A program made the position numbers and the translations under genes. The notes beneath the pieces were generated by a model that was not told where the DNA came from, did no database searches, and saw only the letters and a program-made list of their open reading frames with translations. Positions 41,616 to 50,199 of a stretch of DNA of 64,000 nucleotides are shown here, piece after piece. Position 1 is the stretch's first letter; each line of letters opens with the position of its first letter. Source of the stretch: Glaciecola sp041380235 (GTDB taxonomy: Bacteria; Pseudomonadota; Gammaproteobacteria; Enterobacterales; Alteromonadaceae); the NCBI RefSeq assembly GCF_041380235.1, contig NZ_JBGIYY010000021.1, positions 1 through 64,000 on the forward strand, read 5' to 3'.

Positions 41616-43991
41616 ATGACGCACAACATACACAATCAAGCTAGCTCAAAGCAAGGTTTTGAGTTTACAAAAACCGCTTGCGCAATCGCGGTGATCAGCA
41701 CATTCGCAGCAAGTTTTGTGGCTCCTACAGCCTTCGCGCAAGAAGCACAGTCTGAGCAAGTGCAAGCTAAAGGTACATTGGAGCGCATCGAGGTTACCGC
41801 AAGAAGAACCGTAGAGTCCTTACAAGAAGTGCCGGTAGCCGTAACATCTGTAAGCGCTGCGGATCTGCAGGCCCGAGGCGTTACCGTGCTTACAGAGGTG
41901 CAACAGTTTTCACCTAACACCACCTTGCAAATGAGCCGCGGTACCAACTCTACGCTTACTGCATTTATTCGCGGCGTAGGTCAACAAGACCCACTTTGGG
42001 GTTATGAGCCGGGCGTCGGAATTTATATTGATGACGTGTATATGGCCAGACCGCAAGGAGCGGTACTCGATTTATTAAATGTACAGCGCGTTGAAGTCTT
42101 GCGTGGTCCGCAAGGCACACTGTACGGAAAAAATACAATTGGTGGTGCGATCAAATATGTGACCAAAGAAATGTCGGGTGATGCTGAGCTAAACGCGCAA
42201 GCAACCCTCGGTAGCTATGCACAAACAGACCTTATGGTGACAGGGCAAATGCCATTGATTGAGGACAAGCTCTACATTGGCGGTGGCTATGCAAACCTAA
42301 ATCGCGATGGCTTTGGTGAATACCTTATTTCCGCATTACCAAATCAAGATTTAGAGAACTACAATAAAGAGTTGTGGGCAGCTCGTGTTGCAGTTGAATA
42401 CAGACCTACCGATAAGCTATTTTTCAGACTTGATTGGGATAAAACTGAAGATACCTCAAATTCCAAAGGCGGTTTCAGACTGCTGCCCAGCATTCTGACT
42501 GACGCGCCAGTTCCAGATAGTGTCTACGACTCATACACAAGCTTACCTACTGAAAACTTAGTAGAGCTTGAGGGCTTCAGTTTCTTGGCACGTTACGATG
42601 TAACAGAGGATTTGCAGGTAAAGTATATTGCGTCTAGCCGCGAAAGTTACTCGCCGACTAACATCGATTTTGATAATACGCCGGTTGACGTGTTTGATGT
42701 GCCAGCTATTTATAGCGATGAAAATACTACTCATGAACTTCAGGCTAACTATATCGGCGATACATTTACCCTCACCAGTGGCCTATATTATTATGACGGC
42801 GAATCATGCGGCAGTTTTGATGCCATTTTAGGTGCTCTGGGCAGAGTCTTAGGGGCGAGTGGTTTAACTCGTGAGGTCGCTGGCTGCAACAACTCCGAAA
42901 GCTGGGCTGCTTATACGCAGGCGAATATTGATTTTTCTGAGCGTTTATCGTTCACCTTAGGTGCTCGCTACACAGAAGAAACCAAGCAAGCGTTTGTAAA
43001 CAATGGTTTAATATTCGCCAATGTTTACCCAGAATCAAACTGGATACCGGGCTATGTGCGTCCTGATGCAATCTTTCCTGGCAATAATTTAGTGCCGCAA
43101 GTGTTAGGTCAAGATACTAATGCAGATGGAATACTAGATGCACCGTCTGAAGAGAGTTGGTCGCGCTTTACGCCGCGTGTTGGCGTAGATTATAAAGTCT
43201 CTAATGATACCTTACTGTTTGCCAGTTACTCTCAGGGCTTTAAATCGGGCACTTTCAATCCTCGTGCGACGATTAACGAGCCAGCGGTAGACCCAGAGGT
43301 TGTAAATTCATTTGAAATTGGCGTGAAGTCAGATATAAGCGACACGTTAAGAGCAAATATAACGTATTTCAATTTAGACCATCAAGACCGTCAATACATA
43401 TCAGTATTGCCCGTATCTTCGCCCACTGACCTTAATCAAATTTTAGGAAATGTGGGGCAGTCTAGAGCGTCTGGTATCGAGGCTGAGGTTACTTGGGTTG
43501 CTACTGAAGCCTTGAGCTTTGATTTAGCACTTGGCTTTATCGATGCTGAATTTGAGGAAGTTATTAGTCTCGACGCAAATGGTCAAGAAGTTGATATTTC
43601 AGATGCATTCGCTATATCCAATACACCAGAGTATACCGCCAATCTATCGGTAAACTATGGTTTAGAAACCAGCATTGGATTTGTGATGTTGTCGGCAACT
43701 TACTATTATCGCGACGATTACAATATTGATGAAACCGCTGACAGCTTGTTAAGTCAAGAAGGCTATGGCTTGTTCAATGTCAGCGCAACTTGGGAAAGTG
43801 ACTCTGGCAACTACTATGCTGGATTGCATTTGAAAAATCTAACTGACGAAGAGTATTTGGTAGGTGGCTATCAGTTTGTCACACCAGACGGTAACGGTGG
43901 CTTCATACCCGGCACCGGTGGCGATAATACCTTGATCGGTTATTACGGCGACCCCAGAACCGTGCACCTAACACTAGGCTATCGGTTCTAA
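41616..43991 (+). CDS. TonB-dependent outer membrane receptor
   Basis: A 791-aa receptor. It has a long signal peptide ending AFAQ, a TonB box-like ERIEVTARRTVES, a plug domain (QEVPVAVTSVSAADLQARGV; RGVGQQDPLWGYEPGVGIYIDDVYMARPQGA; VLRGPQGTLYGKNTIGGAI at about 55-175) and a barrel ending in Phe (TLGYRF). The plug type is close to receptors for small organic ligands rather than classic siderophore receptors, and no Fur box was seen. It is divergent from the hydroxybutyrate operon, so uptake of hydroxybutyrate oligomers or related esters is a reasonable but unproved role. Confidence 0.85.
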   Translation: MTHNIHNQASSKQGFEFTKTACAIAVISTFAASFVAPTAFAQEAQSEQVQAKGTLERIEVTARRTVESLQEVPVAVTSVSAADLQARGVTVLTEVQQFSPNTTLQMSRGTNSTLTAFIRGVGQQDPLWGYEPGVGIYIDDVYMARPQGAVLDLLNVQRVEVLRGPQGTLYGKNTIGGAIKYVTKEMSGDAELNAQATLGSYAQTDLMVTGQMPLIEDKLYIGGGYANLNRDGFGEYLISALPNQDLENYNKELWAARVAVEYRPTDKLFFRLDWDKTEDTSNSKGGFRLLPSILTDAPVPDSVYDSYTSLPTENLVELEGFSFLARYDVTEDLQVKYIASSRESYSPTNIDFDNTPVDVFDVPAIYSDENTTHELQANYIGDTFTLTSGLYYYDGESCGSFDAILGALGRVLGASGLTREVAGCNNSESWAAYTQANIDFSERLSFTLGARYTEETKQAFVNNGLIFANVYPESNWIPGYVRPDAIFPGNNLVPQVLGQDTNADGILDAPSEESWSRFTPRVGVDYKVSNDTLLFASYSQGFKSGTFNPRATINEPAVDPEVVNSFEIGVKSDISDTLRANITYFNLDHQDRQYISVLPVSSPTDLNQILGNVGQSRASGIEAEVTWVATEALSFDLALGFIDAEFEEVISLDANGQEVDISDAFAISNTPEYTANLSVNYGLETSIGFVMLSATYYYRDDYNIDETADSLLSQEGYGLFNVSATWESDSGNYYAGLHLKNLTDEEYLVGGYQFVTPDGNGGFIPGTGGDNTLIGYYGDPRTVHLTLGYRF

Positions 43992-43999
43992 CATTAATG

Positions 44000-44025
44000 A
44001 GGCGGCTTTTGTGCCGCCTTTTTAT
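44000..44025 (+). terminator. Intrinsic terminator after the TonB receptor gene
   Basis: AGGCGGC (44000-44006) and GCCGCCT (44013-44019) form a 7-bp GC-rich stem with a 6-base loop, followed directly by a T-rich run. Confidence 0.88.
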
Positions 44026-44129
44026 TTTTCAGTAATCCTGAGCCCACAGAGCGGTTTTCGAGTATGTTAATAACACGCCGTACAACACATATTCAATGTG
44101 AACACGTTTAAAAAGAGCAACGCTATCAA

Positions 44130-44768
44130 ATGAGCAGTCAATTTACCGCCTTAATTGCAGATGACCATCCGCTGTTTAGGAGCGCGCTCAATCAAGTATT
44201 ATCACAGCAATTAAAATTGAGTGTCATGCAAGCTAATAATTTTCAGCAGACTTATGATTGTTTGCTCAATAACCCAGATTTAGATTTGGTTTGCCTCGAT
44301 TTAAATATGCCTGATACCGAAGGTCTCAGCGGTATGACACGCATTCGGGCGGAATTTCCTAACACCCTCGTGATTATTGTATCGGCAGAAGAAAACCCCG
44401 TGATTGTTGAAAAGTGCATAGCTCTAGGCGCCAGTGCTTTTATTCCAAAATCCGTCGGTTTAGACAGCATATCTGAAGCGGTTACAACGGTATTAGATGG
44501 CGGGCAGTGGTTACCGAATGATTTTAATATGCCAGATCAAAATGCAGAGAAACTGCAGCAGTATCAGCTTATAGAGACGTTAACGCCCCATCAATTGAAA
44601 GTTTTGAACATGATTGCAAACGGTCTCTTGAATAAGCAAATAGCCTATGAGTTGGACATATCTGAATCTACAGTAAAACAACATGCCTCAGCGGTTTTAC
44701 GTAAGTTGAACGTGAACAACCGTACGCAGGCAGGCATAATGTATAAACAAATTATGAGTTTAGAGTGA
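44130..44768 (+). CDS. NarL/LuxR-type response regulator, CrbR/ErdR-like
   Basis: A 212-aa response regulator: receiver with acidic pair in LIADDHPLF, phospho-acceptor Asp in LVCLDLNMPD (about 55) and Lys in FIPKSV. The LuxR helix-turn-helix at about 148-205 is LTPHQLKVLNMIANGLLNKQIAYELDISESTVKQHASAVLRKLNV. Size and style fit CrbR (Vibrio) and ErdR (Pseudomonas), regulators paired with symporter-fused kinases that control acetyl-CoA synthetase. Such a kinase lies 1.1 kb away at 45920-49282. Target genes here are unknown. Confidence 0.8.
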   Translation: MSSQFTALIADDHPLFRSALNQVLSQQLKLSVMQANNFQQTYDCLLNNPDLDLVCLDLNMPDTEGLSGMTRIRAEFPNTLVIIVSAEENPVIVEKCIALGASAFIPKSVGLDSISEAVTTVLDGGQWLPNDFNMPDQNAEKLQQYQLIETLTPHQLKVLNMIANGLLNKQIAYELDISESTVKQHASAVLRKLNVNNRTQAGIMYKQIMSLE

Positions 44769-44777
44769 TAAACATCG

Positions 44778-45854
44778 CTAACTAAGCACTCGGTCTGAGC
44801 CGGTTGTTTTTGCTTGATACAATTTTATATCAGCCTGTCGAATCGTTTCTTCAAATGACATATGACGGTGAGCGCTGGCAATTCCAAAGCTTAAACTTAA
44901 GTCGGTGTCTTTTAGCTCAGGAATAAGAATGTCCTTTTTAATTCCGTGACGAATTTTTTGCACGACCCTTTCGGTGGTCTCAGTATCGGCGTTGGCTAAT
45001 ATAACTAAGAATTCCTCGCCTCCCCACCTACTCACAATATCGGAGTCACGTACTTTGGCTTTTAAAATGCCGGCTACTTCCTTGATGAGCATATCGCCTA
45101 CTTGATGCCCGAAGCTATCGTTAATATGTTTGAAATGATCAACGTCGCATAGCACTAATGAATAGCTGTCAAAACTTCTACGGCGTTGCTCAGAGCCCGA
45201 ATACTCCATTAAATCATTCACGAATCGGCGATTATAGGTGCCGGTCAAAAGATCCATGTTGGCTTGCGAAAAGAGTTCCTTTTCATTACTTTGGTTATTG
45301 GATCGCAGATACAAGACGGTAAAAACAAATGGCATCGCCGAAAAAATAACATTCATCGCGTAGATGTAGTCGATCATACTTGCAAGCTGATAGGTAAATG
45401 CAATCTCTCGTGATGTTAGGGTTAGCACCACAAAGCTAATTACCACAATAAAGCAGAAGAACGTAGATTGTTTGAGTTTATTCGACGGTAGGGTCAGTAA
45501 TAGCCCCATTACTGGCCATAAATAGTATTGAAAGCCAAGATCAGGACCAACAAAGTACGTCGCTAAAATAGCATGCATGTACATTTCTGCTGAAATCAGA
45601 TAAACACTTTTTTCGTACTGCATTTTTTGAGAAAGAAAAAACGCATAAATCCATAGCACCACGCTGCCGATATTTAGCATCACCAGAAACACCGCGTCCA
45701 TCAGTGCAAATAAAAACAACAAAACAATGTGTCCGATGGCGCCAGTAAAGCATATACTGCGCATTGATTTTTCTAATCGACGGTCACTGTGTTTAGATTC
45801 AAGTGCTTTATAACTGTCGTCGAGATGGTCTCGACCACTAGTAGGCGTTTTCAT
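44778..45854 (-). CDS. Membrane-bound diguanylate cyclase (GGDEF)
   Basis: A 358-aa protein with about six membrane helices in the first 190 residues (for example HIVLLFLFALMDAVFLVML), forming an N-terminal MASE-like sensor, and a C-terminal GGDEF domain. The active-site motif is GGEEF in SRWGGEEFLVIL, and the RxxD inhibitory site (RDSD) is five residues before it, so product feedback is expected. It begins with LLTGTYNRRF and has DVDHFKHINDSFGHQ. It lies between the response regulator and the kinase and probably adds a c-di-GMP output; the signal is not identifiable. Confidence 0.88.
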   Translation of the reverse strand: MKTPTSGRDHLDDSYKALESKHSDRRLEKSMRSICFTGAIGHIVLLFLFALMDAVFLVMLNIGSVVLWIYAFFLSQKMQYEKSVYLISAEMYMHAILATYFVGPDLGFQYYLWPVMGLLLTLPSNKLKQSTFFCFIVVISFVVLTLTSREIAFTYQLASMIDYIYAMNVIFSAMPFVFTVLYLRSNNQSNEKELFSQANMDLLTGTYNRRFVNDLMEYSGSEQRRRSFDSYSLVLCDVDHFKHINDSFGHQVGDMLIKEVAGILKAKVRDSDIVSRWGGEEFLVILANADTETTERVVQKIRHGIKKDILIPELKDTDLSLSFGIASAHRHMSFEETIRQADIKLYQAKTTGSDRVLS

Positions 45855-45919
45855 TAACTTCCCTTTACGATCAAATGCTAGCTTACAGGCTAACTACAAC
45901 TATGATAGCTGCTGGTATT

Positions 45920-48900
45920 TTACACACTTAATCGTGTTTGTATTAATCTTTTTAAAGCTGCACCTTTGATGGGTTTTGGCAGGTAGCGCATATTATTTGC
46001 AATTGCTTGCTCTTGAATATGCTCAGACCGGTCGGCGCTACTCAGGATCATCGGTATTAATGTGTCAAATTTCTTTAGAAGCGCCTGACAAACGGCAATG
46101 CCAGTATCTGCATCGTCCAGGTGGTAGTCGGCAATGATAAGATCAGGTAGTTCATTTATTTCAAGTGCAGACGCTAAATGATGTGCATATTGCACATCTG
46201 CGCCCCAGTCGCCAAGCACCGCCCCAAGTGCTGTCGCAATTTGCGGATCATTTTCGAGAACTAATACGCTTTTTTGAGCGAGGAAAAACTGCTTAATAGC
46301 ACTTGGTGTGAGGCTGGCAACGGGCTTTTTCTGTCCAGGCGGCTGACGCTTGATAAGCAAACCAAAGCAGGTTCCTTTGCCAATTTCAGACGCTAAGGAT
46401 ATGTCAATATTGAGCAGCTCAGATGTCCGCTCAACGATAGTTAAACCTAAACCTAATCCTTGATTGTCTTGATGCTCAAGTCTTTGAAATTCGTTGAACA
46501 CTTTGCTTTGGTTGTCTTTTGCTATGCCTCGTCCCGTATCTAGCACTACAATTTCACAGTAATTATTCTTTCTTCTACGCACGCCTAACAGCACTTGGCC
46601 TTTATCAGTATAGCGTATGGCGTTTGCCAGCAGGTTCTGAATGACCCGGCTGAGTAAGCGTTTATCGGTCTTTACCCAAATGCTGGAAGGAATGTAGTTC
46701 ACACAAATATTTTTTTGGTTGCCAATTATTGCGAAGTCATTCGCGAGATTTTGCAATAATTCGTCAAGAGCAAAGAGCGTGGGAGCAGGAATGATTTTGC
46801 CGGTCTCTAGTTTAGTAATTTCAATTAACATGCCGAGTAATTCGTCAGCATTATCTAAAGATTGAACCAAGTGTTGAGAAATTTCAGAGAGTTCAGATTT
46901 AGCCAGCTTTTCATGCAGCATTGAAGCAAATAGTGTCGCAGCGTTAAATGGCTGCATAAGGTCATGACCGGTAGCGGCCAAGAATTTAGTTTTCGACAAA
47001 TTGGCATTTTCGGCTTCCATTTTTGCTAGCTCTAGCTCTTTAGTGCGAAGTAAAACACGTTGCTCTAAGTCTTCTTTGGCCAGCTCTAATTGTTGCTGGA
47101 TTTTGATGTATTCGGTGATATCAGTAAACGAAGTTATATAGCCACCACCGGGCAAAGGGTTGCCAGAAATTTCAATAATCTTGTCCTGACTGTGCTGACG
47201 AATGTATTTATAGGCTTTACTTTGCTGCATCAAACGTAAGCGTTTTTCAACCGCCTCTTGAGTTTTCTCTTGTTTGATAGCGACATTATTTGGCGAGTTC
47301 GAAATGATCCCCCTGTTGGCATTGAATTCGAGAATTTGCGAAACGCTCAGGCCGTTTACTAAAAACCCTTTTGGGTAATCAAACAGTGCCTCGTATTGAC
47401 GATTCCAAGCAACCAGCTTTAAATCTGAATCCACAACGCTGATACCCTGCGGCAAATGTGCAATAGATGATTGCAATACTTCATGATTAAACTGGAAAGA
47501 CTGTGTGGCTAACTCGACCAATTCGGTGAGTTCTTGGGTATTGTCATAATCGTTTTCTGATATTGCATTTAGCAAAATACGCGCGCTGGCATTGCCAACA
47601 TGTGATGCTAGGGTTTGCTCAGCTTCGAGCAGTAAATCAGGCGGGGTGGTTTGGCTGGCAAATTCCTTACGTTTAGCTAACTTTAAGGTAAATGTTGACG
47701 CGGTTGCTACAGGTAAAATGCGTTGCAGCATGGCGCTGAGTTTTTCAGCCGGAATAGAAAGGCTTGGGCGCGTTAATCCTGTGTTTGCAAAGGGATTAGC
47801 CAGTTTCTCCTTAAAGAGTAGTGAGCACAGCACCAACAGCGCAAAGTTCACGCTTAGCGACATAAATATAGCTAATGCAAACTTTTCATCAGACGGTGCA
47901 GGGGCAAAATAGTAACTTGAGAGCACTGCAGGGTAGAGCATTTGCGAAACGACGATAGTTGCACCGCTGATAAGGCCTACGATGGCTGCAGCTTTATGGG
48001 CTTTTTGCCAATATAAGCCAAGTAAAATAGCAGGTAAGGTTTGTGCCATGAGCGCGATAGCGATCGTCCCTGATTTAACTAAAGGTGATGCTTGGCTGAT
48101 GTTTTGGTGATACCAATACGCAATAAACAACAATACTATTATGGTACTTTGCCTGATCCTAAGTAACTGCAGAGCGGATAGTCTAGGTTGCCCGGTGTGC
48201 AAATGTCGAGAGTATAGCCATATGGGAGTCAGTAGGTTATTGGCGACCATATTGCCAAGTGCAAGCGTAGCGACAATGATCATACTGGTAGATGCGGCTA
48301 GTCCTCCTAAATACCCCATTATGGTCACGCCATGGTTATTTTGAGAAATAGGAATAGACAGCACAAAGCTGTCAGAGTTTGCCGCGCCGTCATTAAATAA
48401 TAGCTGACCGGTTAGAGCAATTGGCATTATAAAGAGCGTCATGAGCACCAAGTAGCCCGGAAACACCCAGCGCGCATGGCTAAGTTCACTATCATTATTG
48501 TTTTCAATGAAATTAATATGAAACTGACGCGGCAGGCAAAACATAGAACATATACCTAATAAGATATGGCTCAGGTATATCCATATCGCAAAGGGCTGCT
48601 CTAAGGTCGCTTTGGTGATTTCGTTATTGAGCGATTTATCGATCAGATCTAGCCAGCCATCGGAAAGCACATATACGCAGTAAATGCCGACCACCAATAA
48701 CCCGAGTAGTTTGAGAATTGATTCAAAGGCTATGGTCAGCATAAGCCCGTTTCGCTTTGTGGTTAAATCAAGGGTGCGAGTGCCAAACCAAATTGAAAAG
48801 CCAGCCATAAACACCGTAACGTAAAGACTAATTGAACCAGACCAATCGCGGCTGTCTGCCGTCATAATAGTAATGGCTGAGCTAATCGCGTCTAGCTGCA

Positions 48901-49282
48901 AAGCGATGTAGGGAATGACACCTACAAAGCAAAGTATGACAACTAAGCCTGCCAATAAATTTGAGTGGTGGTAGCGAATGCCGATGAATTCGGCCAATGA
49001 ACTTATTTTATATTGTCGGCACAAATGGGCAATTTTTCGAAGCACCGAAAGTCCAAATAGCATGACTAAGATAACGCCCAAATAGGTCGGAATAAATGCC
49101 CAACCAAATTGCAAAGACTGGGTTGTAGTGCCAAAAAATGCCCATGAAGTACAGTGCACACCTAAGGCTAAAGCATAAACTGAGCGCGGAGGGCGTCCTA
49201 GTTTATTTCCCCAAATCGCTACCCCAAATAGCATCAGTACATACGCACCGGTAATTAGGGCAAGGGTCCAAATTGAAAACAT
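45920..49282 (-). CDS. Hybrid sensor kinase fused to a Na+/solute symporter domain, CrbS-like
   Basis: A 1120-aa multidomain protein: an SSF-type transporter of about 13 helices (residues 1-500, e.g. IGIRYHHSNLLAGLVVILCFV), a PAS domain (about 600-720, GISVVDSDLKLVAWNRQYEALF), a coiled coil, HisKA with the H-box AATGHDLMQPFNAATLF, a HATPase with NLLANAIRYTDKG, GRGIAKDN and GLGLGLTIV, and a C-terminal receiver (LIIADYHLDDADTGIAV, Lys in YLPKPI). This architecture is that of CrbS/MxtR sensors, which with CrbR/ErdR switch on acetate use. The transporter part may sense or import a short-chain acid. Confidence 0.88.
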   Translation of the reverse strand: MFSIWTLALITGAYVLMLFGVAIWGNKLGRPPRSVYALALGVHCTSWAFFGTTTQSLQFGWAFIPTYLGVILVMLFGLSVLRKIAHLCRQYKISSLAEFIGIRYHHSNLLAGLVVILCFVGVIPYIALQLDAISSAITIMTADSRDWSGSISLYVTVFMAGFSIWFGTRTLDLTTKRNGLMLTIAFESILKLLGLLVVGIYCVYVLSDGWLDLIDKSLNNEITKATLEQPFAIWIYLSHILLGICSMFCLPRQFHINFIENNNDSELSHARWVFPGYLVLMTLFIMPIALTGQLLFNDGAANSDSFVLSIPISQNNHGVTIMGYLGGLAASTSMIIVATLALGNMVANNLLTPIWLYSRHLHTGQPRLSALQLLRIRQSTIIVLLFIAYWYHQNISQASPLVKSGTIAIALMAQTLPAILLGLYWQKAHKAAAIVGLISGATIVVSQMLYPAVLSSYYFAPAPSDEKFALAIFMSLSVNFALLVLCSLLFKEKLANPFANTGLTRPSLSIPAEKLSAMLQRILPVATASTFTLKLAKRKEFASQTTPPDLLLEAEQTLASHVGNASARILLNAISENDYDNTQELTELVELATQSFQFNHEVLQSSIAHLPQGISVVDSDLKLVAWNRQYEALFDYPKGFLVNGLSVSQILEFNANRGIISNSPNNVAIKQEKTQEAVEKRLRLMQQSKAYKYIRQHSQDKIIEISGNPLPGGGYITSFTDITEYIKIQQQLELAKEDLEQRVLLRTKELELAKMEAENANLSKTKFLAATGHDLMQPFNAATLFASMLHEKLAKSELSEISQHLVQSLDNADELLGMLIEITKLETGKIIPAPTLFALDELLQNLANDFAIIGNQKNICVNYIPSSIWVKTDKRLLSRVIQNLLANAIRYTDKGQVLLGVRRRKNNYCEIVVLDTGRGIAKDNQSKVFNEFQRLEHQDNQGLGLGLTIVERTSELLNIDISLASEIGKGTCFGLLIKRQPPGQKKPVASLTPSAIKQFFLAQKSVLVLENDPQIATALGAVLGDWGADVQYAHHLASALEINELPDLIIADYHLDDADTGIAVCQALLKKFDTLIPMILSSADRSEHIQEQAIANNMRYLPKPIKGAALKRLIQTRLSV

Positions 49283-49373
49283 CGCAGTCCTTGTTCCGAG
49301 TTTAAGGGGGCGAGAAATTAAGAATAAACGTAACTATCAATAATAAGACGATTAAAAAAAATAAAAAAAGTGC

Positions 49374-49401
49374 CTTGAAGCACCTCAATCAATCCCCATT
49401 A
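49374..49401 (+). promoter_or_regulatory. Sigma-32 heat-shock promoter of grpE
   Basis: CTTGAAG (49374-49380) and CCCCATTA (49394-49401) with a 13-base spacer closely match the RpoH consensus CTTGAAA - CCCCATnTA. The site is about 50 bases before the grpE start. Confidence 0.9.
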
Positions 49402-49451
49402 TAGCCAGCATTGCAAAGAATTGACTAGCCAAAGTAAGCGCGGAGAAGAGA

Positions 49452-50078
49452 ATGAGTCAAGAACAAGATGCTAATCAGCCAAAGCCAGAAGACCTTGAGA
49501 TAAACGAAACCTTAGATCAGGCGAGCGACGCAGAAGTTGAAGCAGGCGAACAGCCACAAGTGCAATCCTTAGAGCAAGCCCAGATCCAAGCGCTAGAAGA
49601 AGAGCTTGCTGTGGCCAATGCGACGATAAGCGAACAAAAAGACGGCGTATTACGTGCGCGTGCAGATATTGAAAATGCCCGTCGTCGTGCGGAGCTGGAA
49701 ATCGACAAAGCGCGTAAATTTGCGCTTGAGAAGTTTGCAGGCGAATTACTGCCAGTAATTGACAACCTTGAAAGAGCAATGCAGTCAGCAAATTCAGAAG
49801 ATGAAGCAATAAAACCATTGTTAGATGGTGTTGACCTTACCCTGAAGTCATTTTTATCTACCATAGAAAAATTTGGCCTAGAGATAGTCAATCCAGAAGG
49901 TGAGCAGTTTAATCCTGATCATCATCAAGCAATGTCTTTACAGGAATCAACAGAGCTGCCGGCCAATACCGTAATGGCAGTTATGCAAAAGGGATATTTA
50001 TTAAACGGACGGCTTCTGCGTCCGGCCATGGTAATGGTCTCAAGAGCACCTTCTGAAGGTGTAGATACACAGGCGTAA
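49452..50078 (+). CDS. grpE: Nucleotide exchange factor GrpE
   Basis: Releases ADP from DnaK. The 208-aa protein has an acidic disordered N-terminus, a long coiled-coil helix (residues about 40-100, with LRARADIENARRRAELEIDKARKFALEKF) and the C-terminal beta-wing (EQFNPDHHQAM, MQKGYLLNGRLLRPAMVMV). Slightly longer than E. coli GrpE (197 aa). The GGAGAAG before the ATG is a good ribosome site. Transcription should be heat-induced from the sigma-32 promoter upstream. Confidence 0.96.
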   Translation: MSQEQDANQPKPEDLEINETLDQASDAEVEAGEQPQVQSLEQAQIQALEEELAVANATISEQKDGVLRARADIENARRRAELEIDKARKFALEKFAGELLPVIDNLERAMQSANSEDEAIKPLLDGVDLTLKSFLSTIEKFGLEIVNPEGEQFNPDHHQAMSLQESTELPANTVMAVMQKGYLLNGRLLRPAMVMVSRAPSEGVDTQA

Positions 50079-50122
50079 GGCATAGGTGTTTGAAGAATTT
50101 TAATTATTCTGAAATAAGCCTA

Positions 50123-50150
50123 TTGAAATTAAGGGTATTAACCCCACTTA
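50123..50150 (+). promoter_or_regulatory. Candidate second sigma-32 promoter, upstream of dnaK
   Basis: TTGAAA (50123-50128) and CCCCACTTA (50142-50150) are 13 bases apart, the same spacing as at grpE. The -10 carries one deviation (CCCCAC for CCCCAT). It would allow dnaK to be heat-induced independently of grpE. Confidence 0.65.
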
Positions 50151-50199
50151 TTTAGCATCGAAACAGTTTAGTAAAACAAGATTTTTTGGAGAGATATAC

